Assembly: GCA_946481035.1 (NCBI GenBank) | Contig: CAMLNK010000093.1 | Coordinates: 1-9,100 of the forward strand | Length of the DNA: 9,100 bases | Source: an uncultured Dyadobacter sp. | GTDB lineage: Bacteria; Bacteroidota; Bacteroidia; Cytophagales; Spirosomataceae | Reading direction: 5' to 3' | Shown here: positions 1 through 6,588 of the stretch, piece after piece | Numbering within the stretch: position 1 is the stretch's first letter | Layout: each line of letters begins with the position of its first letter | Notes under the pieces: generated by a model | What the model was told of the DNA's origin: nothing | Seen by the model: the letters and a program-made list of their open reading frames with translations, nothing else | Database searches by the model: none | Position numbers and translations under genes: made by a program

Positions 1-306
1 CGGATGTTTACATTCAAAACCTCCGAAATAGCCTATTTCATGATCGAAGAACGCGCCACTTTTATGCGCCTGTACGATGGCCGGCATTTTGCGGTGGAAT
101 ACAGTTTGGAAAAGCTCTCGCAAATGCTCGATCCCGCCGAGTTCTTTCGCATTAACCGCACCATGCTGTTATCACTCCACGCGATCCGCGAAATGCACGC
201 GATGTCGGCCGGAAAGCTGAAAATCGATTTGAACCCTGCTGCGACGCAGGAAATTTATGTGAGCTCCGAACGTATGACGGAGTTCAAAAACTGGTTGGGC
301 AAATAA
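1..306 (+). CDS. LytTR-domain response regulator, C-terminal part (partial)
   Basis: This is the C-terminal DNA-binding domain of a LytTR (AgrA/LytR-type) regulator. The frame is open from the first base, so the gene starts outside the window and the ATG at base 4 is probably internal. Visible family features are IAYFMIEERATFMRLYDG (first strands), SLEKLSQMLDP, the highly conserved FFRINRTMLLSLHAI segment, and a typical end, VSSERMTEFKNWLG. LytTR domains bind direct-repeat DNA through beta-strand loops and usually follow a receiver domain phosphorylated by a membrane histidine kinase; in Bacteroidota that kinase gene is often adjacent. The receiver domain and kinase are not visible here, so the two-component role is inferred. 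The stop TAA is followed by a 124-nt gap before the next gene, so co-transcription is uncertain. Confidence 0.9.
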   Translation, partial: RMFTFKTSEIAYFMIEERATFMRLYDGRHFAVEYSLEKLSQMLDPAEFFRINRTMLLSLHAIREMHAMSAGKLKIDLNPAATQEIYVSSERMTEFKNWLGK

Positions 307-430
307 CCCCTGGTTGACTTCTGCATTTAAAATTGGCGTTTCAGCCCCGGAAAACAGGCGTTCCGCGATTTGTATTTTCATTCCAAATGCGGCTTGACCA
401 ACTTGTATGCAAACAGCAGGAGGTTTGTGT
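307..430. other. Intergenic gap between the LytTR and AraC-type genes
   Basis: This 124-nt stretch contains no convincing terminator hairpin with a T-run and no good match to the Bacteroidota TAnnTTTG promoter box; TATTTTCA near 371 is only a partial match. The clear signal is AGGAGG at 418-423, just before the next start codon. Confidence 0.4.
418..423 (+). promoter_or_regulatory. Strong Shine-Dalgarno sequence setting the AraC-type start
   Basis: AGGAGG lies 7 nt before the ATG at 431. The upstream in-frame ATG at 407 has no such sequence and would place the Shine-Dalgarno inside the coding region, so 431 is preferred. A full AGGAGG is notable because the other genes here lack one, as is usual in Bacteroidota. 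Confidence 0.7.
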
Positions 431-1240
431 ATGTCTGTAATTCAATTTAATGCCCATAAGAAGTACCATGTGCTTCAAAGTAAAACCCGCAATTGGGAAA
501 CACACAATGATCTGACGCCGCATTACCGCATCCTATTTATCCGCAGCGGGGACGGCCATTTCAGTCTGGACGGGAAACTATGCGATTATGTCGAGCATGG
601 CGTCATTCTGCTCTGCCCCGGTCAGCACCCGATTTTCCAGGAGGATAGTAGCGCCGAGATTTTCATCATCGCATTCGATACCTGGCTTTCCGAGGATTTT
701 TTGCAGAAAAAAGAGTTCAGCCCCGATTTTGCCGACATCTACAAGCAAGCCGAACACCTTTGTGACAGCGTGCGGCTTACCCAGGGCAGACCTTTGCAAA
801 ACGAACGCGATGCGCAGACGATTACCTACCTGATCAATCAGATTCTCTTTGAAATAACCCAACAACCGACCTCGCACAACAAACTCATTCGTGGTAGCAT
901 TGATCTGATAGTCACTATTTTAGCAAGGAATAATTTCGAAAGTAAAAAAGTAGAGGAAGCCACTTCCCGGCAGCGCCTCGCCGGGGCTATTATCGACTAT
1001 TTGCGGCAGGAACTCCATCAGAACAAAAGCATTCGCGTGCCCGAGCTGCTGATGCGCTTCAATATTTCGGAGGATGTCGCGAATCTCTGCGTACTCAACC
1101 AAACCGGTATGTCCCTTCGCAACTTCATTTTCAAATACAAAGCAGATCTTTTCAAAAGCCGGATGCTGAAAGTCGATATTTCCGAAATCACCAGTTACCT
1201 GCAATCGGGCGGTCAGCAAACGCCTCATTTGTCTGTTTAA
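431..1240 (+). CDS. AraC-family transcriptional regulator with cupin-like sensor domain; second HTH probably lost by frameshift
   Basis: A 269-residue protein with AraC/XylS layout. Residues 1-130 resemble the beta-rich cupin-type sensor domain (HYRILFIRSGDGHFSLDG, then GVILLCPGQHPIF). Residues 178-269 form the DNA-binding part: the first helix-turn-helix (VPELLMRFNISEDVANLCVL, then the family-typical QTGMSLRNFI) and the linker helix (LFKSRMLKVD). The second helix-turn-helix starts normally at residue 250 (ISEITSYL) but stops after 20 residues, without the recognition helix and the conserved FxRxFKxxxGxTPxxYR segment. The +1 frame from 1221 reads RLICLFKAEVVRMT, which fits that missing segment without a gap up to LFK. 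The effector and target genes cannot be told. As written the product would have only one complete helix-turn-helix and may be non-functional. The family call is firm; the frameshift reading is inference. Confidence 0.75.
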   Translation: MSVIQFNAHKKYHVLQSKTRNWETHNDLTPHYRILFIRSGDGHFSLDGKLCDYVEHGVILLCPGQHPIFQEDSSAEIFIIAFDTWLSEDFLQKKEFSPDFADIYKQAEHLCDSVRLTQGRPLQNERDAQTITYLINQILFEITQQPTSHNKLIRGSIDLIVTILARNNFESKKVEEATSRQRLAGAIIDYLRQELHQNKSIRVPELLMRFNISEDVANLCVLNQTGMSLRNFIFKYKADLFKSRMLKVDISEITSYLQSGGQQTPHLSV

Positions 1241-1274
1241 AGCCGAAGTTGTGCGGATGACTTATTTTGCGGAC

Positions 1275-1334
1275 GTATGTGTGCTGTCAATTTTCGGGTA
1301 AAATCCCGACCTTCGCAGCTGGTAAAACACATAC
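1275..1334 (+). repeat. Nested inverted repeat ahead of the VWA gene
   Basis: GTATGTGT (1275-1282) is perfectly complementary to ACACATAC (1327-1334). Inside it GCTG (1283-1286) can pair with CAGC (1316-1319), and TCGGG (1294-1298) with CCCGA (1305-1309) around a 6-nt loop. In RNA this would form a three-tier stem ending 16 nt before the ATG at 1351. There is no T-run, so it is not an ordinary terminator. It could be a structured leader, a protein-binding site or chance, and it overlaps the possible frameshifted tail of the AraC-type gene. Confidence 0.4.
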
Positions 1335-1350
1335 TTCCAAGCAGATACGT

Positions 1351-4167
1351 ATGAGGCGATTCTCCATCCTGATCATCCTTTTAGCATTCATTATCAACCC
1401 GGCTGCCGCGCAGCAGGAAGCGCCGCAGACGTCACTGAACCATTATATCGAATTTTTGAGCGAGTCGTCGGAGATGGTGATCCACCGGTTTAAAATGCTC
1501 GGTGCTTACCAGGAAGATGTGACCCGGTACCGTAAAAAAGCGGATTACGGGTTGCGTTTGCCGTCGTCGGGGCCGTTGGACGAATATTATTACAAAAAAG
1601 CGATAAGCAGCCTGGGGGTAGAGGCGGGGAAGCGGAAGCAGTTGAATGCGGGGCTGGAAAACGTCTGGAACGTGCTCAATAAGCTCGATGAAACCTTCAA
1701 AGCACTCGAAACTTACGTGCGTTTGAAAGATTACGAACGCGATAACCTGAAAAAATCAGATGCACTCATCGCAGAAATGCAATCGCTTTTTGAACGCTAT
1801 GCACATGACAAAAATGCATTGTATACGCAAGTAAGGCAGGTATATGCCAATCTTCCTTCCCGTTCGGCCAATGATCCTTACTTGATTACTGAAAAGGCAA
1901 TGGGCGAGGTGATCGCCTCCCAGCAGCGTTTGCTGGATGCATTGCCCTATTATCTGAACGAAGATACCAAAGCCGAATGGCCCGTTGCGCTCGTGCGCCA
2001 GAGCATGCTCGACGATGAAAAGGCCCTGGCGACCATTGGCAATATGGCTTCGCAGCTGCAATATCCGGCGTCGGATATGGTAGGTACCTTCAAATCGGCG
2101 CTGGCTTCGATGCAGGATATCAAACGACGGGCGCTGGATGATCATAATTTTGCGGCGCAGCAGTCGGCACGGCATGGTAATGCGGTGTATTTGTCGCTGG
2201 TAGAGCAGTTTAACCATGATATGCTTGAATTTTACAAGGCATTTGTGGGGTATAGCAAGCCAGGGCATTTGCTATTGAATTATCCTTTTTTCAGCCCAGT
2301 CATGAAGGCAGAAGGTTCGGGAAATGTCGCTGCCGCAAGCAAGGCTACCCCGCCGTTTCAGGACAAGTCTTTTCAACCGTTGAATGTGAAAAAGGCCAAT
2401 GCGCCTGCGACTGCGGCGGTGATTAAAACGCTCAACCAATATGTGGATTGGATCAATCAGTCGCTGCGGCAAATGCATTTATTGCAAATGATCGTGCGAA
2501 ATTATCAAAGCTCTGCGGAGTACTACCGCGATCCGGCGAAGGCGCAGAAGCGGGCCAATCTGAGTTACTCGCACGAGGATTTTAAGTTGCCTTCTTCCGA
2601 ATATAGCCTGCTGCTGAGCGCCAGCATCGCCATTCCGGAGGCTTACCGCAAATCGGTAACCGGCCAGGCGGAGGTTCTGATGAATGTTTTACAGGAAATG
2701 GACGCCCTGAGCATCGAGCTGATCCGCTATACTTCCGAAAAACAATACCTGCAAGACCAGCTCAAACGCTCCGACGCCATTCTGGATCGCTATGCCGTGC
2801 TTTTTAATACGTTGGACCAAAAGAAAGAGCAACTCTACAACGACATTCGCCGCATCCACGAAAGCTACCCGAATGCAACGCCGACGAGCTCCTGGTACAT
2901 CGCCGGAACTGCCATGCTGAAAACCATGGACAATGGCCACGATGTGATGTTCGGTATGCGCGATTACCTGAAAGGCGAAGCTTCCAAACTTCCCGAAACG
3001 GGCAACCTGGAAGCCGACAGCCGCCAACTGATCGCCGACGAATATAAAAACATGAAAGGCTTGCAACGCTACGGCCGCAACAACGGGCTTTGCCCTTACA
3101 CGCCCTATGAAGATTTAGGCGCAAATGCGGGCCGGTTTGCGGAGAATGTGCAAAAGTACAAGCCGGCGACCTCGGGTTATTCGGCGCATCCTTACGAATC
3201 GTTTTACTATTTCTATAACAATGAGCTCGTTTATGAATACAACAACTTCATAGAGCTCTCGAAGGCCGGGCTCCTGAAAACCATTAACCAGCCCGATGTG
3301 TTTGCATTCCGGCGCACTACGCCACAGAAACCTGCCGCGCCGCCGTCGAAGGTGGAAGAGCCGAAAGTTGAAAAGCCGAAGGTGGAGAAGCCTGTTGAAG
3401 CCACGGCGCAAATTCAAACCAATGCTACCGAAACGCCCGCCGCGCCTAAGCCTCCCGCACGCGAGGATGTGCGCCCGGCGACGAACGAGGGGGCGCGCGT
3501 GCCCGGGCCCGTCGCGCAGGTGAAGCGCGATACCGTGTACGTGGAACGCGTACGTGTGGATACAGTGTACGTCGACCGTAATGCGCAGCTGCAAAATGTT
3601 ACCCGTTCGCTCGACGGTTTTGCGCCGAACAATATGGTGCTGCTGCTGGATGTGTCCTCGTCGATGAACTCGCCCTACAAATTACCCTTGCTGAAACGCT
3701 CCATTAAATCGCTGCTGACGCTCGTGCGGCCCGAGGATATGATCTCCATCGTGCTTTATTCCGGCAAGGCGAGGGTAGTCCTCAAACCGACTTCGGGAGC
3801 CAAAGCGTCGGAAATTTCAAGAATGATCGACCTGCTGCAATCCGACGGTGATACGGACGGTAATGAAGGCATTAAACTTGCTTACAAAACCGCCAACAAG
3901 CAATATATCCGCGCCGGCAACAACCGTATTGTGCTCGCTACCGACGGCGAGTTTCCCGTGAGCGACGAGGTCGTGGATATGATACGTCAGAATGCGCGCC
4001 AGGATGTGTACCTGAGCGTTTTCACCTTCGGGCGCAACGAGCACACAGGCCAAAAACTCAAAAAACTGAGTGAACTGGGCATGGGTTCCTATGCGCACGT
4101 GACCGACGCAAGTGCTGACCTGCAATTGATACTCGAAGCGCAGGCGAAGAAGCTGGCTGGGAAGTGA
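1351..4167 (+). CDS. Exported VWA-domain protein with a duplicated helical module
   Basis: A 938-residue protein starting at ATG 1351. An upstream TTG at 1267 is in frame, but 1351 puts a clean signal peptide at the terminus (MRRFSILIILLAFIINPAAA, cleavage predicted before Gln21). Residues 28-318 and 360-652 are two diverged copies of one module, mostly alpha-helical and rich in Tyr, Gln and charged residues. Residues about 654-740 are a Pro/Lys/Glu/Ala-rich linker (EPKVEKPKVEKP), then two DTVYV motifs. Residues about 760-938 form a von Willebrand A domain with MIDAS residues DVSSS at 767-771, Thr835 and Asp865 (ATDGEF). The domain resembles that of YfbK/Ca-activated-channel-like bacterial proteins, which bind a divalent metal and protein ligands. 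There is no C-terminal anchor or sorting domain, so it is probably periplasmic. I do not recognise the helical module; the ligand and function are unknown. Confidence 0.85.
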   Translation: MRRFSILIILLAFIINPAAAQQEAPQTSLNHYIEFLSESSEMVIHRFKMLGAYQEDVTRYRKKADYGLRLPSSGPLDEYYYKKAISSLGVEAGKRKQLNAGLENVWNVLNKLDETFKALETYVRLKDYERDNLKKSDALIAEMQSLFERYAHDKNALYTQVRQVYANLPSRSANDPYLITEKAMGEVIASQQRLLDALPYYLNEDTKAEWPVALVRQSMLDDEKALATIGNMASQLQYPASDMVGTFKSALASMQDIKRRALDDHNFAAQQSARHGNAVYLSLVEQFNHDMLEFYKAFVGYSKPGHLLLNYPFFSPVMKAEGSGNVAAASKATPPFQDKSFQPLNVKKANAPATAAVIKTLNQYVDWINQSLRQMHLLQMIVRNYQSSAEYYRDPAKAQKRANLSYSHEDFKLPSSEYSLLLSASIAIPEAYRKSVTGQAEVLMNVLQEMDALSIELIRYTSEKQYLQDQLKRSDAILDRYAVLFNTLDQKKEQLYNDIRRIHESYPNATPTSSWYIAGTAMLKTMDNGHDVMFGMRDYLKGEASKLPETGNLEADSRQLIADEYKNMKGLQRYGRNNGLCPYTPYEDLGANAGRFAENVQKYKPATSGYSAHPYESFYYFYNNELVYEYNNFIELSKAGLLKTINQPDVFAFRRTTPQKPAAPPSKVEEPKVEKPKVEKPVEATAQIQTNATETPAAPKPPAREDVRPATNEGARVPGPVAQVKRDTVYVERVRVDTVYVDRNAQLQNVTRSLDGFAPNNMVLLLDVSSSMNSPYKLPLLKRSIKSLLTLVRPEDMISIVLYSGKARVVLKPTSGAKASEISRMIDLLQSDGDTDGNEGIKLAYKTANKQYIRAGNNRIVLATDGEFPVSDEVVDMIRQNARQDVYLSVFTFGRNEHTGQKLKKLSELGMGSYAHVTDASADLQLILEAQAKKLAGK

Positions 4168-4301
4168 TTATCTCATAATTTCCAAAGCGACTACCCGTCC
4201 AAACTTTGATGTAACCGATTGTGTAACAGGGAGTGAATGTGTGAAGCAGGTTTGCTTTATTGGAATATAGAAAATAAATCCTTCACAAACCGCTTCTTGC
4301 C
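4168..4301. other. Intergenic region before the membrane hydrolase gene
   Basis: AT-rich 134-nt gap with no clear promoter boxes and no terminator with a T-run. A 7-bp inverted repeat, TGTGAAG (4240-4246) and CTTCACA (4281-4287), is too short and too widely spaced to interpret. Confidence 0.35.
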
Positions 4302-5714
4302 ATGACCACCAAGCCGCTCAGTAAGGATTTTTATTCCTTTGTTATTTTCTTTCTTTCCATGTTGTGCATGATCGCGCTGATCCAGTCGGTGGCGCTGCTG
4401 AAAGCCGGATTCGAAGTCCTGAGCATGGAATCGTTTTATCCATGGGTATGCCTTAATATTTTGGTGAATTTTGCAGCGCTTGGCGCGGTGATCCGGTATT
4501 TTGTGTACAAAGGCTACCTCCTTGCTGCGATCATGTGCCTGATCTCCTTTATCCCGGCGGCAATTCAGTATGCGCTGGTTTTGAATGTGGAAATCAGATT
4601 TCAATTGATGCAGTATAGCCAATTCATTACCTATTTTATATTTTCGGCCAGTGCGCTTTTAGCATTTAGCCTGATTTTCAGCAAGGCGGGCGAGAAAAGA
4701 TGGCTCCGGTTTGCCGGCATCCTGCTGCTCATTTTTGCGGCGGTTCAGGCTACGTTACACTATTCGTATTTTCAGACTGGGGGCGCTGATACAAAGCTGT
4801 TGATAGAAAGGATCAGTAGGGTTGTCTCGGTATTTGAAGTATCCTGGGTGGCTTGTGTTTTAATCCATTTTCGCCTTGAAAGCAACCGGCATGCCGTTGC
4901 GGATTATGCACCGGCGAAAACATTGCCCGCACTTTTGAAACTGGCAGCATTCATCGGGATATTGTTTTTCGGATTTAATTTTTCGGTGGAAGCATTCAGC
5001 TATCGCAAAACCTACAAACCGTCGGTAACCGAGTTGCGGCGTGCAGAGCAGGTGGAAGCACATCACTATTTCGATAAAGGTGGCGACTCATTGCCATACC
5101 GTTTTCTCAAACCTTTGCATTACGATTCAACCAAACAATATCCGCTCATCGTGTGCCTGCATCACGGGGGGGCGCACGGGACAGACAACATTCATCAGCT
5201 CTCGGCTGATCCCGCTCCGTTTTTGATGGAACAGGGCAATAGGCTCAACTATCCCGCATTTATCTTCATGCCCCAAAGCCCCGAACGCGTCGGTTTCCAC
5301 GCGCTGCATGGATCGCCGAGCGTCGATTCACTGGTTTTCAGGACCATCCGGCAGTTGCAGGACAGTCTGCCGATCGACCGTAAACGCATATACGTGATTG
5401 GCCTTTCCGGCGGTGGTTATGGCTCCTGGCATTTCATCAGCGCCCATCCCGAAATGTTCGCTGCTGCGATCCCGATTTGTGGCGGCGGTGACCCGAAATA
5501 TGCCGCGGAACTCGTAAATGTGCCGATTTGGGCATTTCATGGCGCGAAGGACAAGCTCGCACCGGTGTCACATTCGAGGGATATGATTGGGGCGATCCGT
5601 AAAGCCGGTGGCAAACCCAAATACACCGAATACGAGTTTGAAGGGCACCATATCTGGGAGAAAGTCAAAAACGAAGGGGTGATGGAATGGATGTTCGCCC
5701 AGCATAAGAAATAG
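4302..5714 (+). CDS. Seven-TM membrane protein fused to an extracytoplasmic alpha/beta-hydrolase (esterase/peptidase-like)
   Basis: A 470-residue protein. About seven hydrophobic segments fill the N-terminal half (roughly 11-35, 46-66, 71-93, 106-126, 134-155, 171-190, 210-230). Residues about 250-470 are an alpha/beta-hydrolase of the COG4099/dienelactone-hydrolase-like type: strand and oxyanion region YPLIVCLHHGGAHG (280-293), nucleophile elbow GLSGGG with Ser369, acid Asp417 in WAFHGAKDKLAP, and His449 in EGHHIW. The triad looks complete, so hydrolysis of an ester or peptide bond is expected; the substrate is unknown. With a cytoplasmic N-terminus, seven crossings would put the catalytic domain in the periplasm. 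Relatives are usually secreted proteins with a simple signal peptide, so the membrane module is the odd part. No Shine-Dalgarno is visible. The hydrolase call is firm; topology and TM count are by eye. Confidence 0.85.
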   Translation: MTTKPLSKDFYSFVIFFLSMLCMIALIQSVALLKAGFEVLSMESFYPWVCLNILVNFAALGAVIRYFVYKGYLLAAIMCLISFIPAAIQYALVLNVEIRFQLMQYSQFITYFIFSASALLAFSLIFSKAGEKRWLRFAGILLLIFAAVQATLHYSYFQTGGADTKLLIERISRVVSVFEVSWVACVLIHFRLESNRHAVADYAPAKTLPALLKLAAFIGILFFGFNFSVEAFSYRKTYKPSVTELRRAEQVEAHHYFDKGGDSLPYRFLKPLHYDSTKQYPLIVCLHHGGAHGTDNIHQLSADPAPFLMEQGNRLNYPAFIFMPQSPERVGFHALHGSPSVDSLVFRTIRQLQDSLPIDRKRIYVIGLSGGGYGSWHFISAHPEMFAAAIPICGGGDPKYAAELVNVPIWAFHGAKDKLAPVSHSRDMIGAIRKAGGKPKYTEYEFEGHHIWEKVKNEGVMEWMFAQHKK

Positions 5715-5817
5715 CCGCTGTCAGGCTATGACCTGGGGCCGTTGCCGTACGCCGGTTCCGATACACCGCTCTCGATAGAAAAGGAACTCAAATCACAAAA
5801 GACACAACTAACCTCTC

Positions 5818-5846
5818 GTTGGGCGTAGTCTATGACTACGCCCAAC
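5818..5846. repeat. Perfect 13-bp inverted repeat, 3-nt centre
   Basis: GTTGGGCGTAGTC (5818-5830), centre TAT, then GACTACGCCCAAC (5834-5846), with no mismatch. As RNA it would be a very stable hairpin. It lies 104 nt after the membrane hydrolase stop. No T-run follows on either strand, so it is not a textbook intrinsic terminator, but it may act as a transcript 3' stabiliser or terminator for the upstream gene. A protein-binding palindrome is the alternative. Confidence 0.75.
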
Positions 5847-5861
5847 TTCCAAGTGAGTCCC

Positions 5862-5910
5862 CGACCACAACGCCTGACAACAAATGACCACCCCTGACCA
5901 CAAAATGACA
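5862..5910. repeat. Short degenerate direct repeats (TGACCACAA-like), about 10-bp period
   Basis: TGAC occurs at 5875, 5885, 5895 and 5906 (steps of 10, 10 and 11), preceded by CGACCACAA at 5862. Several copies extend to TGACCAC or GACCACAA. The whole run is under 50 bp and abuts the terminator. It is either a tiny decayed tandem repeat or a helically phased protein-binding array. Confidence 0.5.
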
Positions 5911-5947
5911 AAAAAAGCCGGTCCGCATCTTCGTGAACCGGCCTTTT
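5911..5947 (-). terminator. Rho-independent terminator of the VOC gene, probably bidirectional
   Basis: GCCGGT (5917-5922) pairs with ACCGGC (5937-5942) around a 14-nt loop. Read on the minus strand, the stem is followed at once by six T (complement of A at 5911-5916), the classic arrangement, starting 22 nt after the VOC stop codon. On the plus strand the stem is followed by C and TTTT, so it may also stop transcripts coming from the left. Confidence 0.85.
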
Positions 5948-5964
5948 GCATTACAACTGTACAA

Positions 5965-6393
5965 TTATGCGCCTTGCTGCGCAGGAAAGTTGATCATCCA
6001 GTTCACGCCGTACTTGTCGCGGAAAGCGCCGAAATAGTCGCCCCAGAACTGGTCTTCCATCGGCATTTCGATGGCGCCGCCAACTGAAAGTCCATTGAAA
6101 TACTGATCGGCCTGCTCGCGGCTGTCGGTGAAAATGGAAACATAGTTATTGTTGCCCACGGCGAGGGTATGGCCCATGGAGGGCATAATATCCGAGGCCA
6201 TCAGCAGCTCGTCGCCCACAGGCAATGAGATGTGCATGATCCGGTTTTTTTCGTTTTCAGGTAAATTCTCCGAGCCTGGGGTGCCGTCCATTCTGTGAAC
6301 GCCCTGAAATTCTCCGCCAAAAACGGATTTGTAGAAATTGAAAGCCTCTTCCGCTGTTCCGTCGAAGTTGAGGTAAGGATTGATTTTGGGCAT
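5965..6393 (-). CDS. VOC-family (PhnB-like / glyoxalase-fold) protein
   Basis: A 142-residue protein starting at the ATG complementary to 6391-6393 (MPKINPYLNFDGTAEEAFNFY). The open frame extends further upstream, but the added residues do not look like this family. Typical PhnB/3-demethylubiquinone-methyltransferase-like features are the opening INPYLNFDGTAEEAFNFYKS, the central GDELLMASD, and the closing DQFWGDYFGAFRDKYGVNWM with its FWG and WM signature positions. The fold makes paired beta-alpha-beta-beta-beta units, usually with a metal site at the dimer interface, but most PhnB-like members have no assigned reaction, so no substrate is claimed. It is cytoplasmic, about the usual family length, and divergent from the ArsR-SRPBCC operon. 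VOC and SRPBCC genes often sit together, which hints at shared regulation or substrate. A strong terminator follows. Confidence 0.88.
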   Translation of the reverse strand: MPKINPYLNFDGTAEEAFNFYKSVFGGEFQGVHRMDGTPGSENLPENEKNRIMHISLPVGDELLMASDIMPSMGHTLAVGNNNYVSIFTDSREQADQYFNGLSVGGAIEMPMEDQFWGDYFGAFRDKYGVNWMINFPAQQGA

Positions 6394-6557
6394 AGCTAAA
6401 AGATTTAAAAGGTGATTGGACTTGATTTTAGATTGTTGACTGATGCAAAAGTATAGTCTTGCACCGTCATGTATGCTCCCTAAAACGGACATTCACAGGG
6501 GGCGGGCGCGACAAATTGAAGCCCTTTTTTCGAGACTTCAAAATTAACAAATAAATA
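6394..6557. other. Divergent intergenic region, left part
   Basis: Non-coding spacer between the VOC gene and the ArsR operator array. It holds the probable VOC -7 box (6446-6453), a G/C-rich patch near 6498-6510, and a weak TTGAAG/CTTCAA inverted repeat (6516-6521 and 6536-6541) with a 14-nt loop that I do not interpret. Confidence 0.4.
6446..6453 (-). promoter_or_regulatory. Candidate -7 promoter box for the VOC gene
   Basis: Read on the minus strand these bases are TACTTTTG, a full match to the Bacteroidota -7 consensus TAnnTTTG, 52 nt before the VOC start codon. I see no good TTG or TTTG -33 element at the usual spacing upstream, so the call rests on one box. Confidence 0.45.
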
Positions 6558-6588
6558 TTGCGCAAGTAAATACTTGCATATATATTTG
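6558..6588 (+). promoter_or_regulatory. Bacteroidota-type promoter of the ArsR-SRPBCC-hydrolase operon
   Basis: TTG at 6558-6560 (-33) and TATATTTG at 6581-6588 (-7, perfect TAnnTTTG) are separated by 20 nt, the normal spacing for the Bacteroidota housekeeping sigma factor. Transcription would begin near 6593-6596, leaving a leader of about 15 nt before the ATG at 6610. Operator palindromes fill the spacer and cover the start point. Confidence 0.7.

Noticed and set aside
407..430. Upstream in-frame ATG (407) as start of the AraC-type gene
   Set aside because: The AGGAGG at 418-423 is correctly spaced for the ATG at 431, and it would fall inside the gene if 407 were used.
1267..1350. N-terminal extension of the VWA protein from TTG 1267
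   Set aside because: It would bury the clear signal peptide that begins at ATG 1351 behind 28 unlike residues.
3115..3632. Long minus- and plus-strand open frames opposite the VWA linker
   Set aside because: They are Arg/His-rich shadow frames created by the GC-rich, Pro/Ala/Lys coding sequence on the plus strand.
4240..4287. TGTGAAG/CTTCACA inverted repeat before the membrane hydrolase
   Set aside because: Only 7 bp, 34 nt apart and with no T-run; chance is a sufficient explanation.
5726..5911. 61-residue open frame on the minus strand between the hydrolase and VOC genes
   Set aside because: It reads through the palindrome and the TGAC repeats, shows no family features and has no promoter or start support.
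6394..6492. Longer N-terminus for the VOC protein
   Set aside because: The family begins at MPKINPYLNF, and the candidate -7 box lies inside the proposed extension.
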